In this document: positions 1 through 11,312 of the stretch, in pieces
Position numbering within the stretch: position 1 is the first letter of the stretch
How the letters are laid out: each line of letters begins with the position of its first letter
Origin: Metaphire vulgaris
Lineage: Eukaryota; Annelida; Clitellata; Crassiclitellata; Megascolecidae
NCBI GenBank assembly: GCA_018105865.1
Contig: CM030841.1
Location: forward strand, 8,854,229 to 8,918,228
Direction: 5' to 3'
DNA: 64,000 nt
Made by a program: the position numbers and the translations under genes
Notes under the pieces: generated by a model
What the model was told of the DNA's origin: nothing
Databases searched by the model: none
Seen by the model: the letters and a program-made list of their open reading frames with translations, nothing else

Positions 1-186
1 TGCGAGTCTGGCCAGTGGAGAGAAGACTCAGACCAGTGGAGGAGAGAATTTATGTTTTATTATGCTAAATACGCCAGCTAAATAATTTAATGACAGTAAT
101 AATTTATTAAATCTCAATCAACGGGTCCAGATGGTTCAATGGGCCGGTGGACTGTTCAGTGACACATGTAGGATCGGTTCTATACC

Positions 187-313
187 GTGATTTAGAGTGG
201 CTTAGGAGGCATTATTGCATGTGTGAAAGCCACTAGGGGAGTTAACGGTGCTTAAAACTCGCCCCGTCAGTCTACCGCTCCTGCGCGTAACCCACTCTGT
301 CATCTTCCGCCCC
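187..313 (-). repeat. tRNA-derived SINE, family A, copy 1
   Basis: Read on the - strand, the head GGGGCGGAAGATG is followed by an A-box-like AGAGTGGGTTACG and a decayed B box. The body runs into CACACATGC...CCTCCTAAGCCACT. The tail matches the 3' end of the CR1-like LINE at 38.6 kb. Confidence 0.65.
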
Positions 314-750
314 AAGTTCAAATTTTCCTAAGAGGCAGATTTCAATTAAATGACCCTTTCGTCTAATATTACCACCTCAATCGTCGTCACGTAATTGTCA
401 TATTTTTCAGAGAGAGAATCAGCTATTCAGCATACAATCCTATACAGCCACATATGCCGGTAGATGCCACGCACTGTACGATGATTGAGCAACACTGCAT
501 AATTATAATGAAGTTTCGCCCGCCAAGGCAGAAGAACAAAAAATTAACAGAAAAAGAATCTAAAGAGACTATCAGCAAAACTGTTTACCTAAAATATAAG
601 ACGAACAATGTTGATCGATTTCAGGAAAATTCCTGATCAAAACGTCTTCACACGACGACGCCATCTTGTAAACCGGAAACTAGCAAGGATCGAGCATTTG
701 GGGTAAGAGGGCAAAGAGGCTTTCATTCGTATTTTAAGTAAGTAAACTAC

Positions 751-867
751 GCATGATTTAAAGTGGCTTGCCTGTGTGAAAGCCACTAGGGGCACTAACG
801 GGGCTTGAGCCCGCTTCGTCAGCCTGACGCTCCAGCACGTAACCCACTCTGCCATCTTCCACCTCCA
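751..867 (-). repeat. tRNA-derived SINE, family A, copy 2
   Basis: Same family, with A box GGCAGAGTGGGTTACG and B box GGGCTCAAGCCCC on the - strand. A deletion of about 14 bp removes AGGAGGCATTACGG from the tail region. Confidence 0.68.
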
Positions 868-1324
868 AAGTGAGTAAGTAACGTTCAGATTATTGTGGTG
901 ACTCGTCCACAGGTGGACTGCGTAAACACATTTCAGAGTTAAAGTTCACAACTAGCGCGAAACAACCAAGAACTAGTGCGAAACAACCAAGTTTTAGCCT
1001 CCTTTTGAAAATGTTGAGCGAAGGGGAACGTTGAACGAATGAACCAATATATTGAAATCGATGACATTTTGAACAGTTTCGAAATTGACACTTTTCTGCA
1101 TAGCTGCTTTAGGAAATTTTAGCAACAAACGTAGTAGCTCATATTTTTATGAGCGCATCTCACCATTTGCCTGGTTTTCGCTAGGTGGCGCCGCTGAACT
1201 CTGGAGTTTGAAGAAAACTTTTAATGGCTGCATTCATGACACCACAGATAAACGACACATTTTATGAATTTGTGTGCAGAGGTAGTGAAGTATTTATAAT
1301 GATACAGGGTGGTCTGAAGACTTC

Positions 1325-1412
1325 ATCCACACTTAGGCCTTAGAGTTACAACAGTGGTTTTCACACAGGCTCACTTTATAGCCTCCTAAACCACTTTAAA
1401 TCAGATTATTAT
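1325..1412 (+). repeat. LINE/SINE 3' tail fragment with (ATT)n
   Basis: GTGGTTTTCACACAGGCTC, then CCTCCTAAACCACTTTAAAT and ATTATTATTAT. It matches the 3' end of the CR1-like LINE at 38565-38630. Confidence 0.6.
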
Positions 1413-1433
1413 TATAGACCTATATTACAGCGT

Positions 1434-2055
1434 TGGAAGTTGGGCACTGTGCCCGGGCCCCCGCGCATCTTAGGGACCCTGCGCGCTCAAACCTTTTTCA
1501 TGTTTTGACCGTTTTGCTTATCGATCGGCTTCTGGTCCTTCGAGAGGATAAATTAATTGAAAGATCCAGAACCATAAAACGTGATGACCTTTCTTTGCTT
1601 GTCAACTTTTCGAGCATCAGAAAACAACTTTTTTCACCCAGTCGGAGTCTCTCATATATCGCTGGGCCCCAGGCCCTCCGAGAGGGGGAGGCAGGGGGGC
1701 AACTGCACAGGGGCCCGGCGGTCTGGAGGGGGCCCGGGCCGATGATGAATATGTATAATTAACAATAAAATGAATAATAACACTAAAGAATGGTTAAAAA
1801 TGTCAGTTCAGCAGAGGGGCCCGGCGAGCACAAGGGGGCCGGGACACAGTGACACAGTGCTAAATAAACGGTAAACGACGAAACGACGAGCAAAAAAAAA
1901 AGGTCGTCAAAAAAAATTATGACTTCTCAAGGGCCCGTCGGCCCTTGAGAAGTCATAATTCTGCACAAGTCTGCACAGGGGCCCGGAATTTCTCTCGGAG
2001 GGCCTGCTGGGCACTAGCCACGTGCCTACCATGCCTATGCCTTAAAACGGCCCTG
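1434..2055. mobile_element. GGGCCC-rich element with CTTAAAACGGCCCTG right end
   Basis: The right end CCATGCCTATGCCTTAAAAC-GGCCCTG is shared with 47.39 kb. The left end is unclear. It contains poly-A hairpin modules and a perfect 21-bp palindrome at 1915-1960. Confidence 0.55.
1915..1960. repeat. Perfect 21-bp inverted repeat with 4-nt loop
   Basis: AATTATGACTTCTCAAGGGC-C, loop CGTC, then its exact complement. Confidence 0.9.
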
Positions 2056-3349
2056 GATCCAACCCATCCGGGGCCCCGCAGACCGCTAGGTGCCAGCTAG
2101 GGGCCTCACATTGGCAAAGACGGGCCTGGGCAAACCTACACCTCAGTAACATCCGAAAAATCCTGACCAGCAAAATAAGGTCACAATATAGGCCTACACT
2201 GCATTTCGCTTAGTTAAATCGCAAATGGACACAATGGTTGACAACCGTTTTTGCTAGTCAGAATTTTTATTGTAGCGCTAAACAGTTTATAATTAGTCCA
2301 ATAGATTTTGAGTCTTGTGTAGTATTTTTTGTTTCTTTCGCCACATGACTTGTTTTGCACCCTTGGAATTTTTTTCATTCCTTTCATCACAAGACCCTGT
2401 TTTGCACCCCTGGAGAAATTTCTGTGGACGCCCATGGAATAATTGCTGCAAGTCGGCATCCAGGCCTGCGTTTGTCATTTCTCTCCGTAGACCTGCAGCA
2501 ACTATAGGCCTACAAGCAGGTCTAGGCCGGCCTAATGGTCGTAAGGGAAACGGTACGGGACATTAAGCGATCTGCATCCGAATACAGAGCACGCATCTGC
2601 CCTCATCCGCACCAATTCGGGAGGACGCGGCTTCGTCGTGGCGCGCTTGTACGGCCGCTGCGAGAGCAGCGGAAGCCCTGACCGGCGCCGGACTTTCACG
2701 GCGTTGCTCTGAATGTCGCCCTGTAACGACGCCGAGGAGGACGTTATTAAGGAAGACGTGACTCGCATTCAAACCAGTCGCAGTGGATCGACAACAGATA
2801 GCGTTGTCCGCCACTCTATATAGGCACTCCGGGCGCAAAGGAACTGCGGCTTCTTTTTATCGCAACCGATCATTGTATAAAGTCTTCAAAGTGCGATTTC
2901 CTAATGGCAGTGGATTCGATGCGATTATAATTATTTGCTATCGTGCGATAAGCATGTTATAGACGTTATCGTAAATTAACTGTTGCTATTGCATGCAAGC
3001 ACTAAGCGTATTATACCAGATGCTGGTTAACGATTGCGATAGCAATCTAGCACACCGTCCGACTGTGTTAGCAATTTTGCATGTTCAGCATGGCAACGTT
3101 CGATAGAATCCAGCCATATGTGAGCACGTAAGCCGAAACTGGTCAAGTGGGAGCTGACGTCGCAAAGTATGTTCTCGTTTCACGGATTTACTTGAACATG
3201 GATCAGGTCGGCGATTCGTCCGCAGTTGCTGTTGCAGTCGTAGTTGCTACCGACGACAGCGACAGAACAAAAAGTTACCGGACGCTGGTAAGGCCATTTG
3301 GTTATATCTCGTTATAGGCGGCAATCGTATGAGCCGCGTTAGACTGAGT

Positions 3350-3549
3350 CAGCGTTTTATCCAGACTCCAGACCTTGTGGGGGGGGGAATTGAGGCTTTC
3401 GGGGAGGAAAATCGACTTTGGTTGGAGGGGAAAAGACACAGTTCAATGCAAAATTTGTGTAAGTGCTAGGATTTGGGGAGGGGAGGGATTTTGAGTTGGT
3501 TTTTTTTGGGGGGGGGTCTCCCCTCCTAACAGGCCTGTATAAAACACTG
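3350..3549 (+). mobile_element. hAT MITE family 3 (CAG.GTTTTATCCAG), copy a
   Basis: Ends CAGCGTTTTATCCAGACTCC and CCTGTATAAAACACTG; flanks GACTGAGT / GACTGGAT (6 of 8). A truncated copy lies at about 17554-17606. Confidence 0.75.
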
Positions 3550-4095
3550 GACTGGATCCACACGGTACGAACAGCTGTTGGCAGAGCATAGGCATAAATC
3601 GACAATGCTCAACAATTAGACCATGCGTACGCCTAATTTATTTTGCCAGGGCTTAGTTTGTCATGATGTTTCAATGCAGAGGCAGTCTAAAGCCAACAAA
3701 TAATATCGATCGGAACGCAAAGCTGGACCTCATCCTGTCAGTAAAATGTTTAAGGCAATATAATTATGTAAAACTCAATGTGAGCGAAATAATTTCGAAA
3801 TAATGTATAAAATGGTCTCGCTAAATCACAGATCTAAGCCTAAAACCTAGTTCTAGTTCGTGAAACGACGGTCAATTTGTCGAGTCAAATCAAATTCAAT
3901 TTCTCTTCGCCAACCCGGAATGACATTAGTGAGGCGGTTTACCGCTATCTTCCGAACAGACAGTTAGGAGTGAACAATTTGTTCAAGGTTACTGCACTGT
4001 GGGTCTGTGGCTATAAGGTCCTACACTGTTTAGGTCACGTGACTCATTCCGCACTTATGATTCTTCACTTAGTGAATGACTTAATGTGCGTTAAC

Positions 4096-4570
4096 CAGTG
4101 TTTTATACAGGCCTGTTAGAGGGAGAGATTCCCCCTCACCCAACCTCAAAATTCCCTCCCCAAAAAAATCCAGCATTTACACAAATTTTCTATTGAACTG
4201 TGTCTTTTCCCCTCCAACCAATTCGATTTCCCCCGAAAACCTAATTTCAGTGGCGTAGCGTGACTTTTGGGAGCCCGGGGGCATCTTTGCCATGGGGGCC
4301 CCAAAGTTTCGAGCTGACGAGCAAAAAAAACGTCATCACCTCTTTTTTACCCTGACGAGCAAAAAAAAAGGTCGTCAGCACGTTCATTTCTATGGTTCGG
4401 GGGGTTGTTAGGGTTAAAAAGTTAGGGTTAACCCTAACCTAACCTAGCTTAGACCCCTCTTTGGGGCCCCCCTGGGGCTAAAGGGGGGCAGTCAACAAAG
4501 TGCCCCCGCCCCCACGTTACGCCACTGCCTCATTTTTTCCTCAAAGGCCTGGAGTCTGGATAAAACACTG
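4096..4570 (-). mobile_element. hAT MITE family 3, copy b, carrying a nested MITE
   Basis: Inverted relative to copy a; perfect TSD GCGTTAAC (4088-4095, 4571-4578). A different MITE occupies 4249-4527. Confidence 0.88.
4249..4527. mobile_element. hAT MITE (CAGTGGCGTAGCGTG) nested in family 3 copy b
   Basis: Ends CAGTGGCGTAGCGTG / CACGTTACGCCACTG; TSD CCTAATTT / CCTCATTT (7 of 8). It carries the GACGAGCAAAAAAA...GTCGTCA hairpin module twice. Confidence 0.85.
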
Positions 4571-4584
4571 GCGTTAACAACCAT

Positions 4585-4588
<4 letters not shown>

Positions 4589-4629
<41 letters not shown>

Positions 4630-4697
4630 TCAGATTTAAATCCGCGACCTTCCGATTGCATGGCAAGAGTCCTACCACTATTCCGTCGCGCTCCTGC
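4589..4697 (-). repeat. tRNA-derived SINE, family B, truncated, with (ATT)n tail
   Basis: The head matches the 40.8-kb SINE and ends in GGATTTAAATCTGAC followed directly by (ATT)n. The adjacency supports retroposition with an ATT tail. Confidence 0.5.
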
Positions 4698-5098
4698 TAT
4701 AACAGTATGTCTAAAAATTGTATCGAAACTGGACCACAGTTTTTCCTAATTAATCAACTTTTGGAGGAATGCTACAATGTTGACCACTGATGATCGACAA
4801 TTTCCATGGTCCCATTTTTTTATAGTCCAGTATGCGAAATTGCGGATGCCTAAAGGGCGTTTATCTTTGAGAACTTTATACTTTATAAATCATACGCCAG
4901 AAACGCAGAAACGCAAGAAGATTAGAAAGGGAGATCAGTAACAATCGCAAAATTACCGCCTGTGGTTCATCTAGACTCCAGTGAGTAGACGACGTAGGCT
5001 ATGTCGCTATTTCTGCATTTGCCGTCGTTTTATTGTTCTCAGTATGAATATATATATCGGGACATAATTCTCGTATTTGCTTTGGGCGTATAAGCGTT

Positions 5099-5185
5099 TT
5101 AACCCCTTAACCGTGTATTTATTTAACTGTAACTCAATGTAAAATGGACGGATATATTATCCGGGATCCCCAGTTAAGGGGTTAA
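5099..5185. mobile_element. TTAA-flanked MITE touching the start codon (piggyBac-like)
   Basis: TTAA borders an inverted CCCCTTAAC / CAGTTAAGGGG pair. Copies lie at about 19033-19111 and 43681-43760. TTAA duplication is the rule for piggyBac-type elements. The right TTAA ends at 5185 and the tetraspan ATG begins at 5187, so the element forms the immediate 5' leader of that gene. Confidence 0.75.
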
Positions 5186-5186
5186 A

Positions 5187-5496
5187 ATGACTTCTGTTGA
5201 ATGTTGTTCTCGGTTGCAGTTGTTGGCGTTCGTCTGTTGCTGTCTGTCGGTTGTCATGGTTGCCATCGGCTTGTTGTCTCCATTTTGGCTGGAAGCGCAA
5301 GGATTCCATCAGGGCCTTTGGATCTACTGTGTCTGGACTCCGACCGCATACTCCTCCTTCTTCTCCGCATCCTCTTCATCTGCGTTTTCCTCGTCTTCTT
5401 TTTCTTCCTTTTCCAGGGTTCACTCCTCCTCCTCCTCGTCCTTCTCGTCAGATGAAAACGGCGCCAGATTTTCGTGTTTTGAAAACATCAGCAGCA
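5187..5496 (+). CDS. Claudin/PMP22-superfamily tetraspan protein, exon 1 of 3
   Basis: This exon holds the start codon, TM1 (about residues 10-33, ending SPFW) and the first extracellular loop. The claudin signature W...GLW..C...C is visible: FWLEAQGFHQGLWIYC, then a later Cys in RFSCFENISS. In ordinary claudins the two loop cysteines are about 8-10 residues apart. Here about 50 Ser/Phe-rich residues, encoded by a TCC/TTC microsatellite-like tract, lie between them. The donor GTAAGT at 5497 leaves phase 1 and joins exon 2 in phase. Claudin-type proteins act at the plasma membrane in cell-cell junctions or as channel or adhesion accessories. The exact subfamily (claudin, PMP22/EMP, PERP/TMEM47) cannot be settled. 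The ATG lies 2 bp after a TTAA-flanked MITE. A TTTTCCAG tract near 5410 resembles an acceptor but has no partner donor, so the exon is read straight through. Confidence 0.7.
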
Positions 5497-5957
5497 GTAA
5501 GTTCATTTAGGTCGCTAGGACAAAATGTCCATGGACAAAACGTCATGTGGACAAAATGACAGCGGTTAAAATATAACCATAGCCCTAACCCGTGACATTT
5601 TGTCCGTAACATTTTGTCCCCATAACATTTTGTCTGTGCCATTTTGTCCGTGACATTTTGTGCTCGGACATTTTGTCTGGCCACGGTTCATAGCATAGAC
5701 GTAAACCTAAGTGCGTGTGTAGGGACATAGGGAAGGGAGAAGTTATAGGGGCTGGGCGCCGACTTTTTCGTTCAAGTTTATGCCAGTGGTTATTGGTTAA
5801 TTAGGACTGAGCAGATATTCTATTCATGAATTCAAGACCGCTGTTGAATTCAAAGAGAACGGGACCGCTGTCTAGAACAGAAATTGGGTAGGATTTTAAA
5901 CTAAACTTTTGACTTAGGCCCGTTTAGCTTGCTTACTGCGCTCCAGAAATCGTCCTG

Positions 5958-6109
<152 letters not shown>

Positions 6110-6204
6110 CTCTTAGATATATGCATTGATATTTAGACATAGAGATGAGCAAAATATGAATGAACTGTTTTATAATAATCTCCTCTTCCAACGCGTGATT
6201 TCGT

Positions 6205-6300
6205 GCAGCAGACCGAGTGTCTTGTAGCTCATTCGGTGTAGCAGGAGCTCTGTCTTAGGAGAATCGTCAACTTGGATTCGATCCCGGGCATTCACTTGTT
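6205..6300 (+). repeat. tRNA-like sequence, possible SINE
   Basis: TTGTAGCTCATTCGGTGTAG resembles an A box, and TGGATTCGATCCCGGGC is a B box about 40 bp later. There is no acceptor-stem pairing, so it is a tRNA-derived repeat and not a tRNA gene. Confidence 0.4.
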
Positions 6301-6356
6301 CGCCGGCAGAGAGTGCTTCTGTCTTCGTCATTTTCTGTCGTCCTTTGTATTGTACT

Positions 6357-6543
6357 CAGTGGCGGCTCTAGGATTTGGCAAGTGCGGGGGGACGTTGGGG
6401 TGGCAACTTCTAATCATGCGGGCCAACCATTTGTTGTTTAATGCATGTAGCATTAAGTATAGGGTCCCAATAAGGGGCCACTGGGGGGACAGGCACTCAA
6501 TAGGGGGCACGGCCCCCCTAACCTCCCAGTGGAGCCGCCACTG
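6357..6543 (+). mobile_element. hAT MITE family 1 (CAGTGGCGGCTC), copy a
   Basis: Terminal inverted repeats are CAGTGGCGGCTC and GAGCCGCCACTG, with TSD ATTGTACT on both sides. The inside has a conserved CTTCTAATCATG...GGGCCAACCATTTGTTG. Confidence 0.9.
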
Positions 6544-6844
6544 ATTGTACTGTACAAATAGCAAGCTCAGAGAGAAAGAACGAAATAATTGTTAAAACGT
6601 GGTGGGTTGGGCCGAATTGAAACGCTTCGAAACGAGAAAGTGACTGGTCAGAGCGACAGTTTTAGCATGTATCGAAGCAGGCGGGGGATAACGAAAATGT
6701 GGCTATTTACTATGATTTTGTTCAATATTACTAGAAAGATGCTCGCTTCGCTCGCGCTCGCTTCGCTCGCAGTGCAGGATAATACTAATCCAATACCTAT
6801 AGGCCTACCTAATACCCAATCGTTGAATTCATGCTGAACAACGT

Positions 6845-7195
6845 TTCAATGATGTACATACGCCACCTAGCCAAGCTCTGCGCCACGTAATAATTAGGCC
6901 TATGTACGTTAAAATCACGCAACTGTGGCCATTTGTGACGCTGTACACGTATATTTTGTGTACGTTAAAATGTACGTTAAAATTGCGCAACTTCCTCAAG
7001 CTAGGAACAATTGTTACCAATAGCAACGTCGTCGCACGCCCAGCCCTCTGACGCTGCAATGACTCGACTAAACCGTGTTAAACTACGATTCTACGAACAA
7101 TTGTTACCAATAGCAACGTCGTCTTCGAACATCGTCCACCAACGCATCGCGACGTAAGGACTAAACGGTCTAAACCGTCTACCAATAGTCAACCA
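6845..7195 (+). repeat. Dispersed repeat, copy 1
   Basis: CCTAGCCAAGCTCTGCG, ACGCAACTGTGG and GCATCGCGACGTAAGGAC recur in order at 20275-20475. Within this copy, ACGAACAATTGTTACCAATA is duplicated about 90 bp apart. Confidence 0.6.
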
Positions 7196-7680
7196 ATCAG
7201 AACGCTTGAAGGTAACAGACAGAGAGACATACAGATAAGGATCTTAATATGATAGATTTTAAAACGCAATGCAACAGCTTGATTTTTAAAGAGTTTATTA
7301 CGTCTAAATCTATTTCATTGTTTGTCTGTCAATATTAACCAATATTTTCACACTAAAACGAACAAGACAGGGTCTGATCAAAACTGGCAGGGCCTAGGCC
7401 CTGCTTTGTGCATAGATGTAATACACGTTTTTTACGATTTTTTATTTTCTCACGGATTTTACGTGTTTTATAAGTTTTGTTACTTTTTTAACGTTTTTAG
7501 CGTTTTTTATTACTTCTCCAACGTTTTTTTCATATATGGCTTTGTGTATGCATGGCGCCGCCACTGGTATCTAGAAATCTACGTAGCCGTATAATATTAT
7601 ATGGTTAACTTCTCGAGGCGTTTATGGCCAATATATTCCAATAACCCTATTATAGAAACTACACATAAGAATTCAAACAT

Positions 7681-7796
7681 CGGCTTTAATTAAAATGAAT
7701 TAATAGTTTCACTTTTAACAGTATAGAAATGTTCACATCGGCTTTAATTAAAATGAATTAATAGTTTCACTTTTAACAGTATAGAAATGTTTCACT
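7681..7796 (+). repeat. Two tandem copies of a 58-bp unit
   Basis: CGGCTTTAATTAAAATGAAT starts each copy at 7681 and 7739; the copies are essentially identical. Confidence 0.85.
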
Positions 7797-7961
7797 TTTA
7801 AGAGCAGTATATAAAATCCTATAGGCCTATATTTCCCCAAACCTGTCGGGGATTCAGTCTCATATGAAACGGCGATTAGACCTATATCCTCATATATCTA
7901 TGCACACACACACACACAACCCGTCAAATTAACATATATTTACTATCGTGTCTGCGTCTGC

Positions 7962-8028
<67 letters not shown>

Positions 8029-8218
8029 CAAATTCGGAAATTTTCAGGCTTCAGGCACCTTGCCGCCAGCATTTTCAAATTCAGAAGCAGAAAATAATTG
8101 CTTTTCGTCGGTCGAGACCAACATGACAGAACTGTCGCCCCCACCCTCCAGTGCCTCCACCGGCGGCCTTCGTTTCGGAGTAGATTAGGTTCTGGCTGCC
8201 GGAGGACGAGGAGAAGGA

Positions 8219-8265
<47 letters not shown>

Positions 8266-8349
8266 TGACGACACAAGTTCTATACGTCCGCTGCATGGCT
8301 AATTAAGCGGCTGCAGGAACTGGTGTGATGTCGGTTCTGGCTTTTGCAG

Positions 8350-8562
8350 CTTGGATGTCGGCCTGTCGGATTCTGACCAGTCTGTCGTTCATCTTGAATC
8401 TGGTCGTAATCTTCGTCATGGCGACCGAGCTGCTTCCTCGACGTTCGGCGCCAGCATCCTCTTCCTCCTCCTCCTCCTGTCGTCCTCCACTTCCTCCTCT
8501 TCCTCCTTGCCTTCGGATGGTTACGGGAAGAGTCGTGGCTTTTGTCCTCCTAATTGCAAGCA
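8350..8562 (+). CDS. Claudin/PMP22-superfamily tetraspan protein, exon 2 of 3
   Basis: The acceptor CTTTTGCAG ends at 8349. The exon enters in phase 1 and completes a Thr codon with exon 1. It begins WMSACRILTS and encodes TM2 (about residues 113-131, SFILNLVVIFVMA), then a Ser/Pro-rich loop (SSSSSSSCRPPLPPLPP, from a TCC/CCT tract), then the start of TM3 (RVVAFVLLIAS). The loop lies between TM2 and TM3, which is cytoplasmic in claudins. The donor GTGAGC at 8563 leaves phase 1. An overlapping alternative frame is open over the low-complexity part but lacks hydrophobic segments in the right places. The length, 213 nt, equals 2 + 70 codons + 1, consistent with both neighbours. Confidence 0.68.
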
Positions 8563-9226
8563 GTGAGCTTAATCACTAGTACGAATGATCAAAGACAGCG
8601 GGTCTCCTAATCAGAAACATACAATATATATATATAATTTATATATATATAATTATATATATATATATGGTACTGCCTTCTACCTTCCATATGGCACCAG
8701 GTAGCCTTTCAAAAAGTGGGGGGAGTCTCTAGCCCAGAGGACCAATAGAAATTTATACCCATGTGCCTGTATAGCCTATACAGTATATGTATAATTGTAT
8801 ATGCTATATATATAATATAGTATATGTATATACTATATATAAAATATATATTATATATGTATATATAATTATATATATATGCTGTTGTGCATATATAAGA
8901 GATGTGACGTTATTATTATCATCAGGGTGGTATTCAATGTTCCCACCTTTCGAGCAGGATTTCAAAATTTCAAAATTTCTCTACTCAAGAGAGTAGATTC
9001 GAACTTTGAGTTGAGAAATTTTTGTGAAATTTCAGATTTTTAAAACTTCCAATACGCTCTTTTCTGTCCTTTGATGACGCCGAGCTAAAATAAAAAGAAG
9101 CATCTATATGGCATTTGGTGCTGACTGTGCTGAGAGTCAAACTAAGCTATTTCCTACATTTTCGAAATAAAATTCGAAGTTTTGGAAGGGTAAAATCCGG
9201 AAAATATTATTACAGAGAAGCCAAAC

Positions 9227-9229
<3 letters not shown>

Positions 9230-9296
<67 letters not shown>

Positions 9297-9382
9297 GAAA
9301 TACGAATGTGTGCTACCCATCCCCATCCCAGGGATCTTTCCCATGGGATTCCCAAGAAAATAGCATTCCCACATGGACAAGC

Positions 9383-9417
<35 letters not shown>
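9230..9417. repeat. Two (AT)n tracts
   Basis: About 64 bp at 9231-9294 and 31 bp at 9387-9417, separated by about 90 bp of unique sequence. AT-rich palindromic sequence also fills 8625-8880. Confidence 0.95.
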
Positions 9418-9418
<1 letters not shown>

Positions 9419-10989
9419 GTTTCGATGTCTCGATTGAATAATTTATCGCATAACCATTTCACTCAACGCTCGCCATAAATTCGTGTGCAGAATCTTAACA
9501 TTAGCCGAAACAATTGATTATCTTTTGTCGACGGTCGGACTTTGATAGAATACGGTGGGAGGATCTTCTTACCCTCAAAGTCCTTGGATATTAATTGCCA
9601 AATCCGCCGCTTCGTCTATAAGGCCGGGTACTAAACGACGCGTCTGGATTCTAATGGACTTCCTGCAGTTTTATGATTCATTGTCGACGGGCAGTTGCAA
9701 ATTGCCACGCCACGATGCGAACGGCATTCTTCATTCTGTTGAGATCGGCTTTACGAAAGACAGATACACATAGATCAATGGATTCGGAAGAGGAGGAAGA
9801 TGCTATTTAGTTGAAATTCAGTCATAGTTAGCTTGTTGAAAGCTACTGGCTGATACTAGATTTCCAGGCTTTTGACTATATATGAGCGAATAATGAGAAA
9901 ATAAAATGATCCAGCAGAAGCATAAGCAATTTCTTTTGCTCAAAGTCATGAAGACTTTGTAAAGGTTTGCTGATATTTTTTTCCAATTTTGCCCTTTCCT
10001 TTCGATATTTCTGCGGCGCAAACGCTATGTTTACTGAACTTTTAAGTAGCTTTGATAAAATAATAATTTCTCTGCTTTCTTTAAGATTCTATTTAAAATG
10101 CCTATTGCCCGATGTTGCCACGGTCAGAATTAATTATAATCATTCCGGTTTTTAAAATTATTGAAATCGCTGTCGTTCTGTTTACAATGCAATCCAAAGA
10201 TGGCTCGAATTTGCATTTTCAGATAATGCTTAGGATACAGTTTCATTTTTTTCAGTCGGTTGTTTTCCCATCGGTTCTTTTGGAGAAAATTAAAACGATT
10301 TTAGGCGAAACGATGCGACTCACAGATAGAAATCTTTGGAACAGCCGTCGTAAAATGTAAGCCCAACGCGAAACATTCTCCGATATTTTCTGCTCGGCTG
10401 CTCTGGGACTCCTACTTGACATCATCTTCTTCTTCTTCTTCTTCTTCTTCTTCCTCCTCCTCCTCCTCCTCCTGCTCTTCGCAGTCTTTTTATCGGTTCA
10501 GATAAACCTAGATTTCTTGTAAATGGCGCGTTGCTTAAATCGCATGTTCTGGAATGGATAGGAGGGGGCACATCGACCATTTTCAAGATTCAAAAAGTCT
10601 ACAAGCAGAAAAACGTCGTGAAAGAGAGTCTTTGGCGCATTCGCAGTTCACACCCATACGTATCTATTCTGCTCCCATCATCCCACCTATCTGCCCCCCT
10701 CGTAAAAGAATTATCTCAGCGGTTCTGCGCAAATTCCACGACTGATCCCAGCCAGAATATAGGAGGGTCCGGGGTCCCCTACCCATTCAGTGGCTACTCC
10801 AAGGTGCGCAGGTCTTGGTCCGCATGTGTAATATCATTTCCTCCATAACTGTAACATCCCAACCGCTGGCCCTTTGGATTAACTGATCTTGCATGAACGA
10901 CTCCACCTTTGGCTATATAAGCTACTTCATTCCTAGGGGAATAAGGAGCTACTTCGGTGCTGCTTTTGAAAGCGCTATAGAAATTCACC

Positions 10990-11235
10990 AGATTTTACTT
11001 ACCTACTTACATAATACAACGTAACAGGTCTTTCACCCGGGGGAATCCCCTCCTCTGGAATTCGCTGCCCGACATTGTGACCAACGCGACTAGTCTTGAA
11101 ATGTTTGCTACCAGACTTAAGGCGCACTTGTTTAACATCTCATTTAAGTACAATCTGTAAAGCGCTCTTGATCTTGGCCTGCTGTGACTATAGCGCTATA
11201 TAAGTTGGCATATTAACTAACTAACTAACTAACTA
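10990..11235 (+). mobile_element. 3' fragment of an L2/CR1-type LINE
   Basis: The sequence reads FHPGESPPLWNSLPDIVTNA, then TSLEMFATRLKAHLF, then TAAAGCGCTCTTGATCTTGG and CTATAGCGCTATATAAG, then (AACT)n. This is the common LINE C-terminus plus its GCGCTATATAAGT 3' tail. It lies in intron 2 of the tetraspan gene. Confidence 0.6.
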
Positions 11236-11312
11236 ACAGAATACTGGGCTGTGTTTTTTGTGTGTGTGTGTATAGTATAGTATAGTGTATAGTATATGTA
11301 TATATCGTATAG

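Larger units (their letters stand above)
868..3349. other. Stretch without a supported gene
   Basis: Apart from the LINE tail at 1325 and the GGGCCC element to 2055, I see only a GC-richer island at about 2560-2830 with short overlapping open frames on the - strand. These have no recognised domain. Upstream regulatory sequence of the tetraspan gene could lie here. Confidence 0.4.

Noticed and set aside
2532..2838. Two - strand frames in a GC-rich island
   Set aside because: They overlap in different frames with no domain, splice site or neighbour support. The island is recorded only as unexplained.
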